From: Dimorphilus gyrociliatus | Lineage: Eukaryota > Annelida > Polychaeta > Dinophilidae | Length of the DNA: 33,864 nucleotides | NCBI GenBank assembly: GCA_904063045.1 | Contig: CAJFCJ010000122.1 | Location: 1 to 33,864 of the forward strand | Reading direction: 5' to 3' | Shown: positions 11,337 to 20,674 of the stretch, piece after piece | How positions within the stretch are numbered: position 1 is the stretch's first letter | How the letters are laid out: every line of letters begins with the position of its first letter | Program-made: the position numbers and the translations under genes | The notes under the pieces: model-generated | Seen by the model: the letters and a program-made list of their open reading frames with translations, nothing else | The model's database searches: none | Told to the model about the DNA's origin: nothing

Positions 11337-11981
11337 TATTTTGTTTCCTTCCACTTCCTATTTCTACAGACCTTCCTTTGCATTTGAATGGGTCATTTGC
11401 AATATCACATGACAGAAGGAATATTATAAGAGAAATTAAAGGAGATAAACATTTACTTGAACACGAATGGAATAGTTTACTCTTTAAAAAAGTAATTAGA
11501 ATCGCACTTGTAAATACCTTGTTTGAACTGAGAACAATCATTGAGGATGTTGATTGTAGATGGTACAGTCTATTCCCAACATTAAATACTTCTACTGATC
11601 AATTTATTGAAAAGCTCATTCAAAAATTTTATAAAGAAATAATTCAATCTTCAAACAATTGGTTTTTATATCAAATGGAATGGTACGAATCAAAAAATAT
11701 ACGATTCTTAAGTAAGGAACTGTACGAAATGCAACAGTTTGAAGGTATTGATATGCATTCTATTGCATTTGATCTTTTTCAATTGCCATTTCCTAAAATA
11801 CCTTTAAATGTACAAAATACTATTGAAAAATGTCAGGAAGAATTCTTCACTGAAAGAATAATTGATACTGAAACATTTTATTCAAAAATTGTTCAGTCAA
11901 GCGATTCAATTGATTGCAAACATTTTGATTTACTTATTCAAAATAGTCTTAAACTTTTCCATTCAAAGATAAGTTATATAT
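11330..11981 (+). pseudogene. Sacsin-like coding fragment, left half
   Basis: The translation from about 11330 contains FLPLPISTDLPLHLNGSFAI, a close match to the hallmark (C)FLPLP..TGLPVHVNG.FAL block of sacsin-repeat proteins. It continues with an Arg-rich turn, an EWNSLLFKKVI block and a WYSLFP block, as in sacsin repeats (sacsin is a large cytosolic chaperone-like protein). It has no start of its own: on the left it abuts the MULE2 terminal repeats and on the right it is cut by the LTR at 11982. The corresponding right half lies at 21310. Identification rests on family knowledge. Whether it was part of a complete gene is unknown; here it is a fragment. Confidence 0.78.
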
Positions 11982-12616
11982 TGTACTGCTCTTGCTGGCA
12001 AAATCTATGCGTTTGCAAGTTATAACAATACTGGTTCTACTCGAACCTTTAAACAAATGTCTAAATTAAAATGGTTTATTCGCAATAATAATACTTAAGC
12101 AAGTAACAATATGAGAGTTCAATAGCAGAGTAGATAGTTTGTAATAGCAGGTTGCCAAATTACCAAACTGTCTTCCAATGTTGAGGAGTAGATGGATGGT
12201 TCCAGTGGAGGTTGTTTCCAGATGATTTTCCCAGGTCCTTGGGTCCAGATGGAAGCTGCATGCCAAATGAGAATAATGAGAATTTATATACTTTGAGGTT
12301 TGTCTCTGACATCCAATCATCACTTTACAGTTGCCGAAATGTGTAGTTCATATTTATCTTTAGTAACAGGATGTTACAAGGTTCAACATTTAGGAAGGTT
12401 AATTGAATTATAACTTGGCCACACCCTAGGCAAGTTAATTAAATTATAACTTGGCCAAACCTTTATTGGTAATTAAAGATGAGCCTTCAAGCTGACTAAT
12501 CAGACTTATGTTTGGCCAATGTTATAGCATTTTCTTGCGTAGGTTTTAAGATGTACATGTATATGTTGCATAAAATAATAGAGTTCAAGCATGTAAAATA
12601 TAACCAAAGTTGTACA
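11982..12616 (-). repeat. 3' LTR of Gypsy element 2
   Basis: A direct copy of 20675-21309, about 99% identical and equal in length. In element orientation it starts TGTACAACTTTGG and ends GCAGTACA. A TATA-like box lies at about 12286-12293 and an AATAAA signal (minus strand) at 12075-12080. It also has an internal near-duplication of the AATTATAACTTGGCCA block (12405-12460). Confidence 0.95.
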
Positions 12617-12630
12617 ACTTCCCCCTTCTT
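12617..12630 (-). other. Polypurine tract of Gypsy element 2
   Basis: On the minus strand the sequence AAGAAGGGGGAAGT lies directly before the TGTACA start of the 3' LTR. This is the expected plus-strand priming site. Confidence 0.8.
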
Positions 12631-12647
12631 TGTGAAGATGAGTCCCT

Positions 12648-15065
12648 TCATCTTGATTTAATGAGAATTACAGGTGGTTGTTCTTCTTCATTAGTTTGAT
12701 GTTGACTAAAGCTACAACTTTGTTTCATTAGTTTTGGGTTTTCAGGAGAGTTATCTGTGCTCTCACTTGGGGTAGCAATTTCTTCTCTTTGTTTTCTTCT
12801 TCCAATAATATAGTTGAAAATGATGATACATACCATTGACACTACAATACTCAAACAAATATTTCGTATGATAACATAAAGTGTTTTCCCAGGTTTATAG
12901 TACCAACTATGGAAAAACTGTTTAAGTCCAGATAAATTGGGTACAATGCCATTTTTCTCTGCAACAGTGACCATGTTATCATACCTTGCCTGCTTCTGTT
13001 CCAGTGAACTGATAACTTGCTTAATTTTGAGTGCTGGTATGCAATATCCTTCTTTACCCCATGGTGGAGTAGATCAGCTAATCTGGCAATTTCAATTTTT
13101 GGTTCAGAAAGGTGATTGTGGATATGTAACTGCATGGATTTTGCAGACACAGTGTGAAATCTGCATCCTCTTTCTGAATAATACACATATGTTTTGTCTT
13201 TCATTGGTTGGTTTCTTATAGGATTTAATGGGTTGTGAGTTGTTTTGTAGAATAACTTGTTAAACTTACACTCATTATAGGTAATCTCTTCAGGATTGAC
13301 TTGCTGTAAAACATGAGTAACTGGTTCTACTTGGAAAAGCAGGTTGTTCATGGTGACAAGTAAAAATTGAGAACATTTGTTATTCTTTTTTATCATGCTT
13401 AAGTCACAAACTACTTCTGTTGAGGCTATTGGTGAACATTGTTTAATTATAGCTAATTCTCCCATCTGACTACTGTGCATTCCCAACTCATTTGTTAACA
13501 CTGTGGTCAATTGAGGATCCAAATTTGCTAGTAATGCCATCATTCTGCTTCTTTGAACAAATTGATTGCAGAGAAGACTTGACAGCTGTTGGGTAAACTT
13601 TTTTTAAATTCTTAAAATTGGAATCAATACCATGTAGTAAGGTAGATGTTTGGGCAGCTTCTCTCATTTCCAATGGGAATTTGTGGTATGGGTTTTTACT
13701 TATCTTATGTTTCAGTTTTGCTTCCTTCTTCATCTGCTTTTTAGCCATTCTCATGTGTAGAGTAAAATAAATTCCTTCATAGGTAATCTTAAATTCTCTG
13801 GCTGGTGGTCCTTTATACCATATGCCCAATGTTGGTAATACCTTCTTTTTGATTCTTTTCTCACTGTATACATATTTTGAAATCGTGACAGATTGTCTTG
13901 TTGCCCTTGTCCAATTGACTGCTTGCAGCATTTCTTGGATATAATAGTTATCCAGCTCCCAGTAAGATGGACTAATGGGTTGTTGTAGATGATATATCAC
14001 AACTTCCTTGAGTGTGCCTTTATTTCTCATTAGTTTATACTTTGTGTTTGTTTCTCTGTACCATTGGTTAAGACTTGGTAAGGGGTTGTTTCGCTTGTAT
14101 AGTATAATTTGTTCTTTAACTTTATTGGGATAGTTTAATAGTCGTTTTTCTTCATTTTTGCCAATCTTCTGATATTGTAGCAAATTGTATAGGTGTTCCT
14201 TGCTTGTTTCCTGTATTAAACTCTGTTCCTCCAGTGGTACTAGTACTTTTGTTCCAGGACCACCAATTCCATCAATGAACTTATCTTGATAAGGGATGTC
14301 CAGAATAGAATACCCTGGACAAGAATAGTGACCAGCAAATTTGATACAACTAATTCTGTTGCTAATTTATCCATGGTGATTGTTGCCCAAGTGTGTAATT
14401 ATTCTTGAGGTTTCTAAAGACAATAATTGCCTCTTCTGTCTCACAATAGGACTGCCCTGGTAAACAATCTTCCAGGTAGTCCAGATTAGTTGTAATTTTC
14501 ATATTAGGAGGTTGCCAATATGCTTTGCCAAGCTGGATAATTGTGGTGTATTCCAGCACCTTGGTAGTTGTTGGCCATGTGTAGGCAGCAGGAAACTGAT
14601 CTTGGTGGATCCAAGTGTTTCTTTTCACCATTAAAGGTTTTCCTTGAAAAGATCGTTTGTCTTTTACCATCTGTCTGCATTGATCATGAGTTACTTTGAT
14701 AACTGAGTTAACAATTCTCCTCTTCTTTGCTCCAAAGAAATAGTAAGTGTAAAAATTAGTTCTTAGATACACTTGACATTTTACTGCTCTTGTTTCAATT
14801 TCTTCCAAGTTCAATTCATAGATATCAGCTGTAATTGTCTTGGTTTCTTGTGATTCTATATTACAAGTTGGCTCATCTGCTAGATCAAATGCCTGGCTTG
14901 GTAGTTGGTTAGAACAAAAGTATAACGGTGGTTTAAATGTTAAGGTAATGTTTGCACTTGTAACATGGGCACCTTGGTAGGATGGTTTGGGACTGTTATT
15001 GAGTGGATGCAGCCACAGATCACCATTACAGTCATCACTAGTGGAAGCCACAACATCTGTTTCAT
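12648..15065 (-). pseudogene. env: Envelope-like glycoprotein of Gypsy element 2 (frameshifted)
   Basis: Env begins at a Met (15065) with a hydrophobic signal peptide (MLWLPLVMTVMVICGC). The ectodomain has FDLADEPTC (about 14865-14891), YFFGAKKRRI (about 14720-14750) and paired Cys residues. A single transmembrane helix lies at about 12780-12860, followed by a polar Glu/Ser-rich tail. Open segments are 14362-15051, 13488-14350, 12851-13543 and 12648-12974, in different frames. The motifs align with Env of element 1. A virus-derived glycoprotein would mediate attachment and membrane fusion; that role is inferred from position and topology. The source virus group is uncertain, with a class III glycoprotein the best guess. 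Confidence 0.78.
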
Positions 15066-15075
15066 GTTAGCTCTT

Positions 15076-15680
15076 CCTGTGTTGGCTATAGTTGAATGGT
15101 TGAAAATTTTGTGTTGTTGTTCCACTCTGATAGTTATTCCATCTTCTAACTCTATATATTGTGGTTCCACTTCTTGTTGGGAATCTAATTGTTCAGAGAT
15201 GATTTTAGTCTCATCTAAAAATATCACTGACTCATTGTCTGTGTCACTTGTATTTTCTTTCTCATCTTGGGATGAATCTACCACTATGAGGGACTCATTA
15301 TCTGAATGGGTTATGTCAATAATTTCACCTTCAATAATTATTGACTCATTATCCGAATGGGTTATATCAATAATTTCACTTTCAATAATTATTGACTCAT
15401 CGTCTGAACTAGATATTTCATCTTCTCTATCAGAGATAATGTTTGCCTCTGAATCTGTATTTTGATCCAGTTCATTATTTGTTTCTGTGTCATCACTTTC
15501 AGATGAGCTTGAAGGTTCATTGAGACTGTAATTACTGTCTGTTTTGAAAGTATTGCTTGTGTCATAACCAGTATCAGAATTAGTAACTTCCATCTCTGAG
15601 TCATCACTATCTGAACTTTCTGATGAAGAGTCATGCTGTCCCATCATGGCTATAGTGACTTTGTTTAGTTGAGGTTGCCT
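15076..15680 (-). CDS. Acidic Ser/Asp/Glu-rich region with SIM-like repeats, between protease 2 and Env
   Basis: This reading frame (open from about 15680 down to 14940) encodes a very acidic, Ser-rich, probably disordered segment of roughly 190 residues. It runs in the same frame into the Env signal peptide. Near its middle a 51-bp tandem repeat (about 15295-15405) encodes copies of ESIIIExEIIDITHSDN. Hydrophobic cores (IIDIT twice, LIVV, VIFL), each followed by Ser/Asp/Glu, fit the consensus of SUMO-interacting motifs. No known domain is recognised. The element-1 copy has nothing at this position. It may be an unstructured Pol extension, an extra accessory protein or a host-interaction module; the SIM reading is inference. 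Confidence 0.6.
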
Positions 15681-16080
15681 TATTCTTTCAGCCAGGTTCC
15701 TTTCCTTCTATCAAATNTTCCCTTTCCTTCTATCAAATTTGAGAGAACACTGTTAGCTTCAAAATTGAGGTTTGCTCCCACAGTTTGTAGGAAATCACAA
15801 CCAAGTATTATTGCTATGTCTAGATTTTCCATAACTATAAATTCTTGTTCCATACTTTCTCCAGCAAATTGGATATTCAGCTTTACGCTTCCTTTTTGCT
15901 TTAAAGCTTTCCCATCAGCTGAAGTTATAATTGGTAAGCCAATTGTTTCTTTATCCATAATTGTAACATCCATTAACTTGATTTCTTTTTCAGTAATAAA
16001 GGATCTCAATGCTCCTGTGTCACACAAGGCAATGACTTCTTGGCCTTTTGATTCTTCAAACGGAATTGGAAGTCATTTCT
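15680..16080 (-). pseudogene. Second retropepsin-like aspartic protease, downstream of integrase
   Basis: The translation contains EVIALCDTGALRSFITEKEI with the catalytic DTG at 16013-16021. About 60 residues later comes AIILGCDFLQTVGANLNFE (about 15770-15815), the hallmark ILGxDF segment of retropepsins. The length of about 110 residues is right for one retropepsin monomer. It lies after the integrase GPY/F module and before the acidic region and Env, whereas the normal protease (DSG, 19380-19388) lies upstream of RT. A frameshift or stop near 16060 separates it from integrase. A duplicated block around an ambiguous base (15717) interrupts its 3' end. The domain call is solid; its use in polyprotein processing is inference. 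Confidence 0.82.
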
Positions 16081-16129
16081 TCCTTCTACCTGAGAAAGAT
16101 ATTGGAGGTGTGTTATTTCCTTCTCCACA

Positions 16130-16823
16130 AGGTGAAAGATTGTTGTTGCTTCTTTCCCTGTTTCCAACTTATTAGATTCATTGGCTAGTCTTAATCTGCT
16201 ACCATGTACCAACTTGCATGTATTATCATCCATTTGTATTTCATATATCCACTTTTGATGATTGACTTTTGTTATTCGGTATGGGCCTAACCATTTTAAA
16301 GAAGGGATTTTGTTATTGCAATTCTTGCAGCATCATTTCTTAAGAATACTTCATCATCAACCTCAAAATATTTTGGAAGATTGAGACTTCTATTCTTTCT
16401 TTCCCTATATTGTTCTTTTGCCATGATGGATTTACAGAAGGCTGTAGCTCTTAACTGTACTAATTGCTGCTGGTGATTGAATACAAATAGTACATTTGTT
16501 TCAGGAGAGGTAGTATGCATTGTTACATCAATCAGTGTTCTTGTGCTGGTGCCAAAAAGAAGTTCCTGGGGTGGTAGTCTTGTACTTCCTACAGGTGATT
16601 GATTCAAAAATGCTTGAATCAAGGGTAGGTTTGCAACCCAGTTATGCTGATTTTCTTCCACCACTAATTTATTGATTTCCTTCCTCACTTCTCTATTTCT
16701 TCGTTCAACTAGTCCATTGCTCTGGCTTCTATAAGCTGTTGTTTGGATTTTCTCAATACCTAATACCTTCATAAACTCTTTAAAAGCTTTACCAACAAAG
16801 TTTCTTCCTTGATCTGTCAACAT
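16130..16823 (-). pseudogene. pol: Integrase C-terminal half with GPY/F module, Gypsy element 2
   Basis: This part holds the second catalytic Asp (LTDQGRNF, about 16794-16817), the catalytic Glu (SQSNGLVERRN, about 16690-16725) and a long basic C-terminal region. It ends with the GPY/F module (KWLGPYRI, about 16270-16295, then HGSRLRLAN, about 16175-16205). It is out of frame with the upstream half because one base appears to be missing near 16835. Another frameshift near 16300 separates the GPY/F module. Confidence 0.88.
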
Positions 16824-18010
16824 TTGTTTTGGAATTCCAAAATGGGAAAAAATCTGTTGAAAAGAAGGTTTGCAATTTCTTTACTGGTTTGCTGTTTGAG
16901 TGCATATAAAACTGTGTATCTACTGAAATGATCCACTATCACAAGTATGAATCTGTATGACTTAACCATGGGTAAGGGTCCCATTATATCCATGGCTACC
17001 AACTCCATTGGTGATGCAGGGTGAAAGGTTTCTACCAAAGGGTATACTCTACTCCTACCATTCATTTGTTCACACAAAGTGCAATCCTTTATTGAATTCT
17101 CAATCATAATCTTTAATTTTGGGTGCCAAAAGGTCTTTGTAATTATTTGTAATGTCATTCTGGGTCCATGGTGATTGTGAATTTTATTTTTATGGAATTT
17201 AGGGAGCAGAGTTAGCATCAAATGGTCAGGTAAAACCAGAATGTTTCTTTCTTCAAGGATAATCCAGATCATTTCCTTGTGAACAAACATCTCCATTATG
17301 AAAGGTGTAAAAGTTCCAAAATAAGGAATAGGTAGCTGACCATCCAATGTTAAATATTCTTTAATTGATTTTAAATTCACATCTTTTTCTTGCTCTGACT
17401 GTAAGTCAACAGAAGACAAATCAATTTTCTCTTCACTGTTATCACTGGTAGCTACAAAAGTTAACTCTGGTGTATGTTCATACTGTTCCATTTTAACTGA
17501 AATAGAGGGAGAATTCTCCTTTTTGATCTTTCCATGAATTAGCTCTTCAAATGTTACTTTCCTTGGGGGTGTATATTCTTCTAATCTTGTTAATGCATCT
17601 GCTCTATTTTTTCGTCCTGTCACATAGTTAATTGTAAATTTTAAATCCATTAAAGCCATGACCCATTTTGCTGTGCTGACATTCAATTTGTTTTGCTTAA
17701 ATGTTTGTACTAGACTCTGATGGTCAGTATATAAAAAGAATGGCTTGTCTTGAAGGTAATGTAAAAATTTCTTTACAACCCAGTAAACCCCAAATGCTTC
17801 CTTTTGATAGGCTGCATATTTCATTTGATTATTGTTGAATTGTTTTGAAGCGTAGGCAATGGGTTTCATTGTTTTCTTCCCATTCTCATCTACATAAACT
17901 TGTTCAAGAACTCCTCCTACAGCTACATTCGATGCATCTGTTGTTAAGTGAAAATCTTTAGCAAAATCAGGTAGTTGTAATACAGGAGGGTTAACTACTG
18001 CATCTCTCAA
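16817..18010 (-). pseudogene. pol: RNase H and integrase N-terminal half, Gypsy element 2
   Basis: An open frame of 397 codons. RNase H motifs come first: LTTDASN (about 17930-17950), YQKEAFGVYW (about 17780-17810), FLYTDHQS (about 17715-17740) and GRKNRADALTRL (about 17585-17620). After an acidic linker the integrase zinc-binding His/Cys set appears (HNHHG, CTLCEQM, about 17060-17180). The first catalytic Asp is in AMDIMGPL (about 16975-17000). The frame ends just before the second catalytic Asp through a probable one-base deletion. Confidence 0.9.
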
Positions 18011-18971
18011 CTTGAAAATGATTGCTTGGCTTCCTCAGTCCATTGCAATTTATCCTTTTTCCCATGTAGTTTCATTAACATATACAGAGGTTTAGCTACT
18101 CTTGCAAAATCTTGTATAAATTTTCTGTAATAGCCACAAAATGCAACAAAGCTTAGTAGTGAATTTGCAAACACTGGTGGCTGTAAATTATATAATTTAT
18201 CTGTCTTGGACTTATCTGTTTCAATCCCCTTTTCTGATACAATGTGTCCCAAGAATTGAACTTGTTCTTTCAAAAACACACATTTACTTAGTTTAATCTT
18301 AAAATTGTACTTTTGAATCTGTTGAAGAATGGTCTCCAATGCTTCCCAATGTTGGTCCAGCGACTTGGTAAATATTATTATGTCATCAAGGTAGTTTAGG
18401 CACAAATGCTTTACATCCTTTAGCACAAATGAATTCATTACATAACTAAAATGAGGAGGGGCATTGGTTAATCCAAAAGGCATCTTAATAAATTCAAACA
18501 AGCCAAAAGGTGTAATAAATGCTGTTTTAGACCTATCTTCTTTCTTGATGTTAATGTGGTGGTATGCACTTGTCAAATCCATTGTAGAAAAGAATTATTT
18601 CCTCCTCCCAAATGGTCAAAAAGATCATCTTGATTTGGCAGTGGATACTTGTTTTTAACTGTCATTTTGTTTAGTTTTCTATAATCTACACACATTCGTA
18701 GACTACCTTCCTTCTTTCTTACAAAAACAATTGGTGAAGCCCAATTGCTCTTGCTTGGTTGAATAACTTTGCTTTTTACCAATTCAGCTATCTGTTGCTT
18801 ACATTCTTCTTGTTTTTGAGGAGGCATTCTATATGGCCTTTGTCTATATGGTGTTGAACCTGGTTCAAGAGTTATTTCCAAGGGTGGTACCTCTGGATTG
18901 CCAATATCAAATCTGTCTTCTGCAATAGTTTCTTTATATTTTGCCAGAATTTGGGTAACTTTGTTCTTCAT
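18007..18971 (-). pseudogene. pol: Reverse transcriptase of Gypsy element 2
   Basis: Two open segments (18573-18971 and 18007-18582) joined by a frameshift near 18590 cover the full RT. Motifs in order are [62 protein letters not shown] and the catalytic YLDD at 18382-18393. The connection SFVAFCGYYRKFIQDFA follows. This enzyme copies the genomic RNA into DNA, primed by a host tRNA. The conserved motifs are all present; only the frame is broken. Confidence 0.92.
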
Positions 18972-19028
18972 CTCGGGATTTCTTGTTCAATTGTTGTCTG
19001 AAGGGTATGTATTTGACTCTCATTCTTT

Positions 19029-19886
19029 TCATAATAAGAGGAACTGGGTAAAATCCTTTGAAAGATAAGTGTTGTGTTCCAACAGGGTAATTCTTTTCTG
19101 TACCTGGCTGGAGTATAATCTGTCTCTTGCCAAAGTCAAGGGTAGCTCCATTTTGTTGTAGAAAGTCACACCCAATAATACATGTTGTGTAATGATTTTG
19201 TTGATCAGAAAGCGTTGTTTAATAATCTTTTCATTAAAATAAAGTCTGAGAATGATTTCTCCACATATCTCGATGCTATTTCCTGAAGCATCTCTAGCAT
19301 TTTTCACAGTTTGTTCTGGGAAGGATGCTTTTCCTTGAACTTGTCTTAATACCTTTTTTGAAATGAAAGATCTGTCACTACCAGAGTCTATCAAGGCATC
19401 AAACTTAAAACCAGTATTAGTTTCAAATTGTCCAATAAATGTTGAAGCATTTTGCTCAGATTGTTTGCTTTGTAACAGCTGACAAGTGGATTCGTCACTA
19501 TCTGAAAAACAGAGAATATCTTGAACTTCGTCATTTTCTGACATGCTTTCATTGTCTAATGTTTCTAATTTTTGTAGCTTAGGTTCCTCTTTCAGTATCG
19601 TCTTTGCTGGTTGATTTTTCTTATAATACCTATTTGTTGTAGTTGGTGCATACTTTTGGACTTTTTGGCTTGAAAACTTTTCTTTAGTAGCATTTTTGTT
19701 GTCAGGTACATGCTTTCTATTCCAAAACTTTGGGGTTTCTGTAGAAGCATCTTTTCTGATTACCTGGGTCTTTTTGGTCTCTTTTCTTTGTTGAGTTTCC
19801 AATTTTGACACCATTGTGATCAGTTTTCTTTGAGTTAGTTTTAATGAAGTTTCTGCTTGCTTAGCAGCCTCATATAGTTCTCCCAA
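19029..19886 (-). CDS. pro: Gag C-terminus plus retropepsin (protease 1), Gypsy element 2
   Basis: The open frame of 285 codons starts inside the end of Gag and carries a Lys/Gln/Thr-rich basic stretch (about 19620-19850), where a nucleocapsid would lie. No CCHC zinc knuckle is visible. The aspartic protease follows, with DALIDSGSDRSFI (catalytic DSG at 19380-19388), a flap region and HVLLGVTFYNKM (about 19150-19185). The protease normally cuts Gag and Pol. It overlaps the Gag frame by 46 bases in another frame. This could be a programmed shift or just a decay indel; no clear slippery site is evident. Confidence 0.82.
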   Translation of the reverse strand: MGELYEAAKQAETSLKLTQRKLITMVSKLETQQRKETKKTQVIRKDASTETPKFWNRKHVPDNKNATKEKFSSQKVQKYAPTTTNRYYKKNQPAKTILKEEPKLQKLETLDNESMSENDEVQDILCFSDSDESTCQLLQSKQSEQNASTFIGQFETNTGFKFDALIDSGSDRSFISKKVLRQVQGKASFPEQTVKNARDASGNSIEICGEIILRLYFNEKIIKQRFLINKIITQHVLLGVTFYNKMELPLTLARDRLYSSQVQKRITLLEHNTYLSKDFTQFLLL

Positions 19887-20614
19887 TGTTTGACATTTAG
19901 GATGTAAGTGTACACTAAATGTAGAATATCCTGTTGTAATCCTCTTTGTAAAACTTCCATCAGTTTTATTTCTTTCATAGTTGCAAGCAATTGTGGTTCC
20001 ATTGGTCTAGTTGGAGAAAACCTCTTTATCAATTTCTTTGCTCTATTAACAAACTGAACCACACTTTCGCCATTCATTTGCTTTAAGTTAAGCAATTTCT
20101 CTTGATACTCCAAAGGATCCAGATCAAATTCGTCATGGAGGGCTTTCCATATTTCCTCCACAGTAGGCTCTCCATCCAGAGCCAACACCAAATCCTTTGC
20201 AGGACCAGTTAAATAATCTAAAAGATTTGCTTTCACAACATCTTCTCCTATCCAACCATAAGCATAACATGCCTGATTAAAGTCTTCTTTGAATTTTGAA
20301 CACTCCTTGCTTCCATCATACAACTTGAGAATAGTTCTTTGAGGGCGGTCCCAAGCAGCCCTTAATGCTTGAATTACTGTTGTGATATCAACATTTGGGT
20401 TCTGTGCTGGGTGATGTGTTCCATCTCCATGATCTGTTGGAATTGTGATTCGATTTCTTTTCATTTCACTCACCAATCTATCATAGTCTTCAATTAGTCT
20501 TTGTTGCCTTTCTAACATTCCTGCTGGCTGAATTGTAATTGTTGGAGTTGCTGGGGTTGAAGGGTTAGAGTCTGTAACTGCCCCAGTGGCGTTTCCATTT
20601 CCTCCTTCTGCCAT
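19841..20614 (-). CDS. gag: Gag (capsid) of Gypsy element 2
   Basis: I chose the Met at 20614 (MAEGGNGNATG), the first Met after the primer-binding site that starts a Gag-like protein; an open frame also extends upstream through the LTR border. The N-terminus is Thr/Pro/Gly-rich. The middle is a typical Ty3/Gypsy capsid, with LKLYDGSKECSKFKEDF (about 20280-20330) and a helix-rich region with the WKALHDEF and FVNRAKKLIKRF blocks (about 20030-20160). The frame is lost near 19910, and the last part continues in the frame of the protease segment. The protein packages element RNA into particles. Confidence 0.83.
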   Translation of the reverse strand: MAEGGNGNATGAVTDSNPSTPATPTITIQPAGMLERQQRLIEDYDRLVSEMKRNRITIPTDHGDGTHHPAQNPNVDITTVIQALRAAWDRPQRTILKLYDGSKECSKFKEDFNQACYAYGWIGEDVVKANLLDYLTGPAKDLVLALDGEPTVEEIWKALHDEFDLDPLEYQEKLLNLKQMNGESVVQFVNRAKKLIKRFSPTRPMEPQLLATMKEIKLMEVLQRGLQQDILHLVYTYILNVKHWENYMRLLSKQKLH

Positions 20615-20652
20615 ATTTACTTTCTCAAAACTTTTGAATAAACCAAAAGAAT

Positions 20653-20670
20653 ATCCTGTCGACTGCGCCA
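20653..20670 (-). other. Primer-binding site, complementary to a tRNA-Ser 3' end
   Basis: On the minus strand, four bases after the 5' LTR, lies TGGCGCAGTCGACAGGAT. It is complementary to CCA plus the acceptor/T-arm end of animal tRNA-Ser (…CGACTGCGCCA). Several insect Gypsy-group elements are known to use tRNA-Ser as primer. Confidence 0.8.
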
Positions 20671-20674
20671 AATT

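Noticed and set aside
11116-11412. Open frames over the MULE2 right terminal repeat
   Set aside because: The frame is open only because the 16-bp unit lacks stops. The part that matters is the sacsin-like sequence after 11330.
12066-12323. An 85-codon minus-strand open frame present in both LTRs of element 2 (also 20759-21016)
   Set aside because: The LTRs are nearly identical by descent, so sharing an open frame is not evidence of coding. The frame has no recognisable motif and overlaps promoter and polyadenylation signals.
14965-15465. Plus-strand open frame of 166 codons
   Set aside because: It is the antisense shadow of the acidic Ser/Asp-rich minus-strand frame, whose repeat codons keep the opposite strand open.
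15669-16175. Plus-strand open frame of 168 codons
   Set aside because: It is antisense to the second protease region and crosses the ambiguous base; no motif.
19890-19925. Programmed frameshift between Gag and protease 1
   Set aside because: No clear slippery heptamer or downstream structure was seen, and the element has many other single-base shifts, so decay or sequence error is the simpler explanation.
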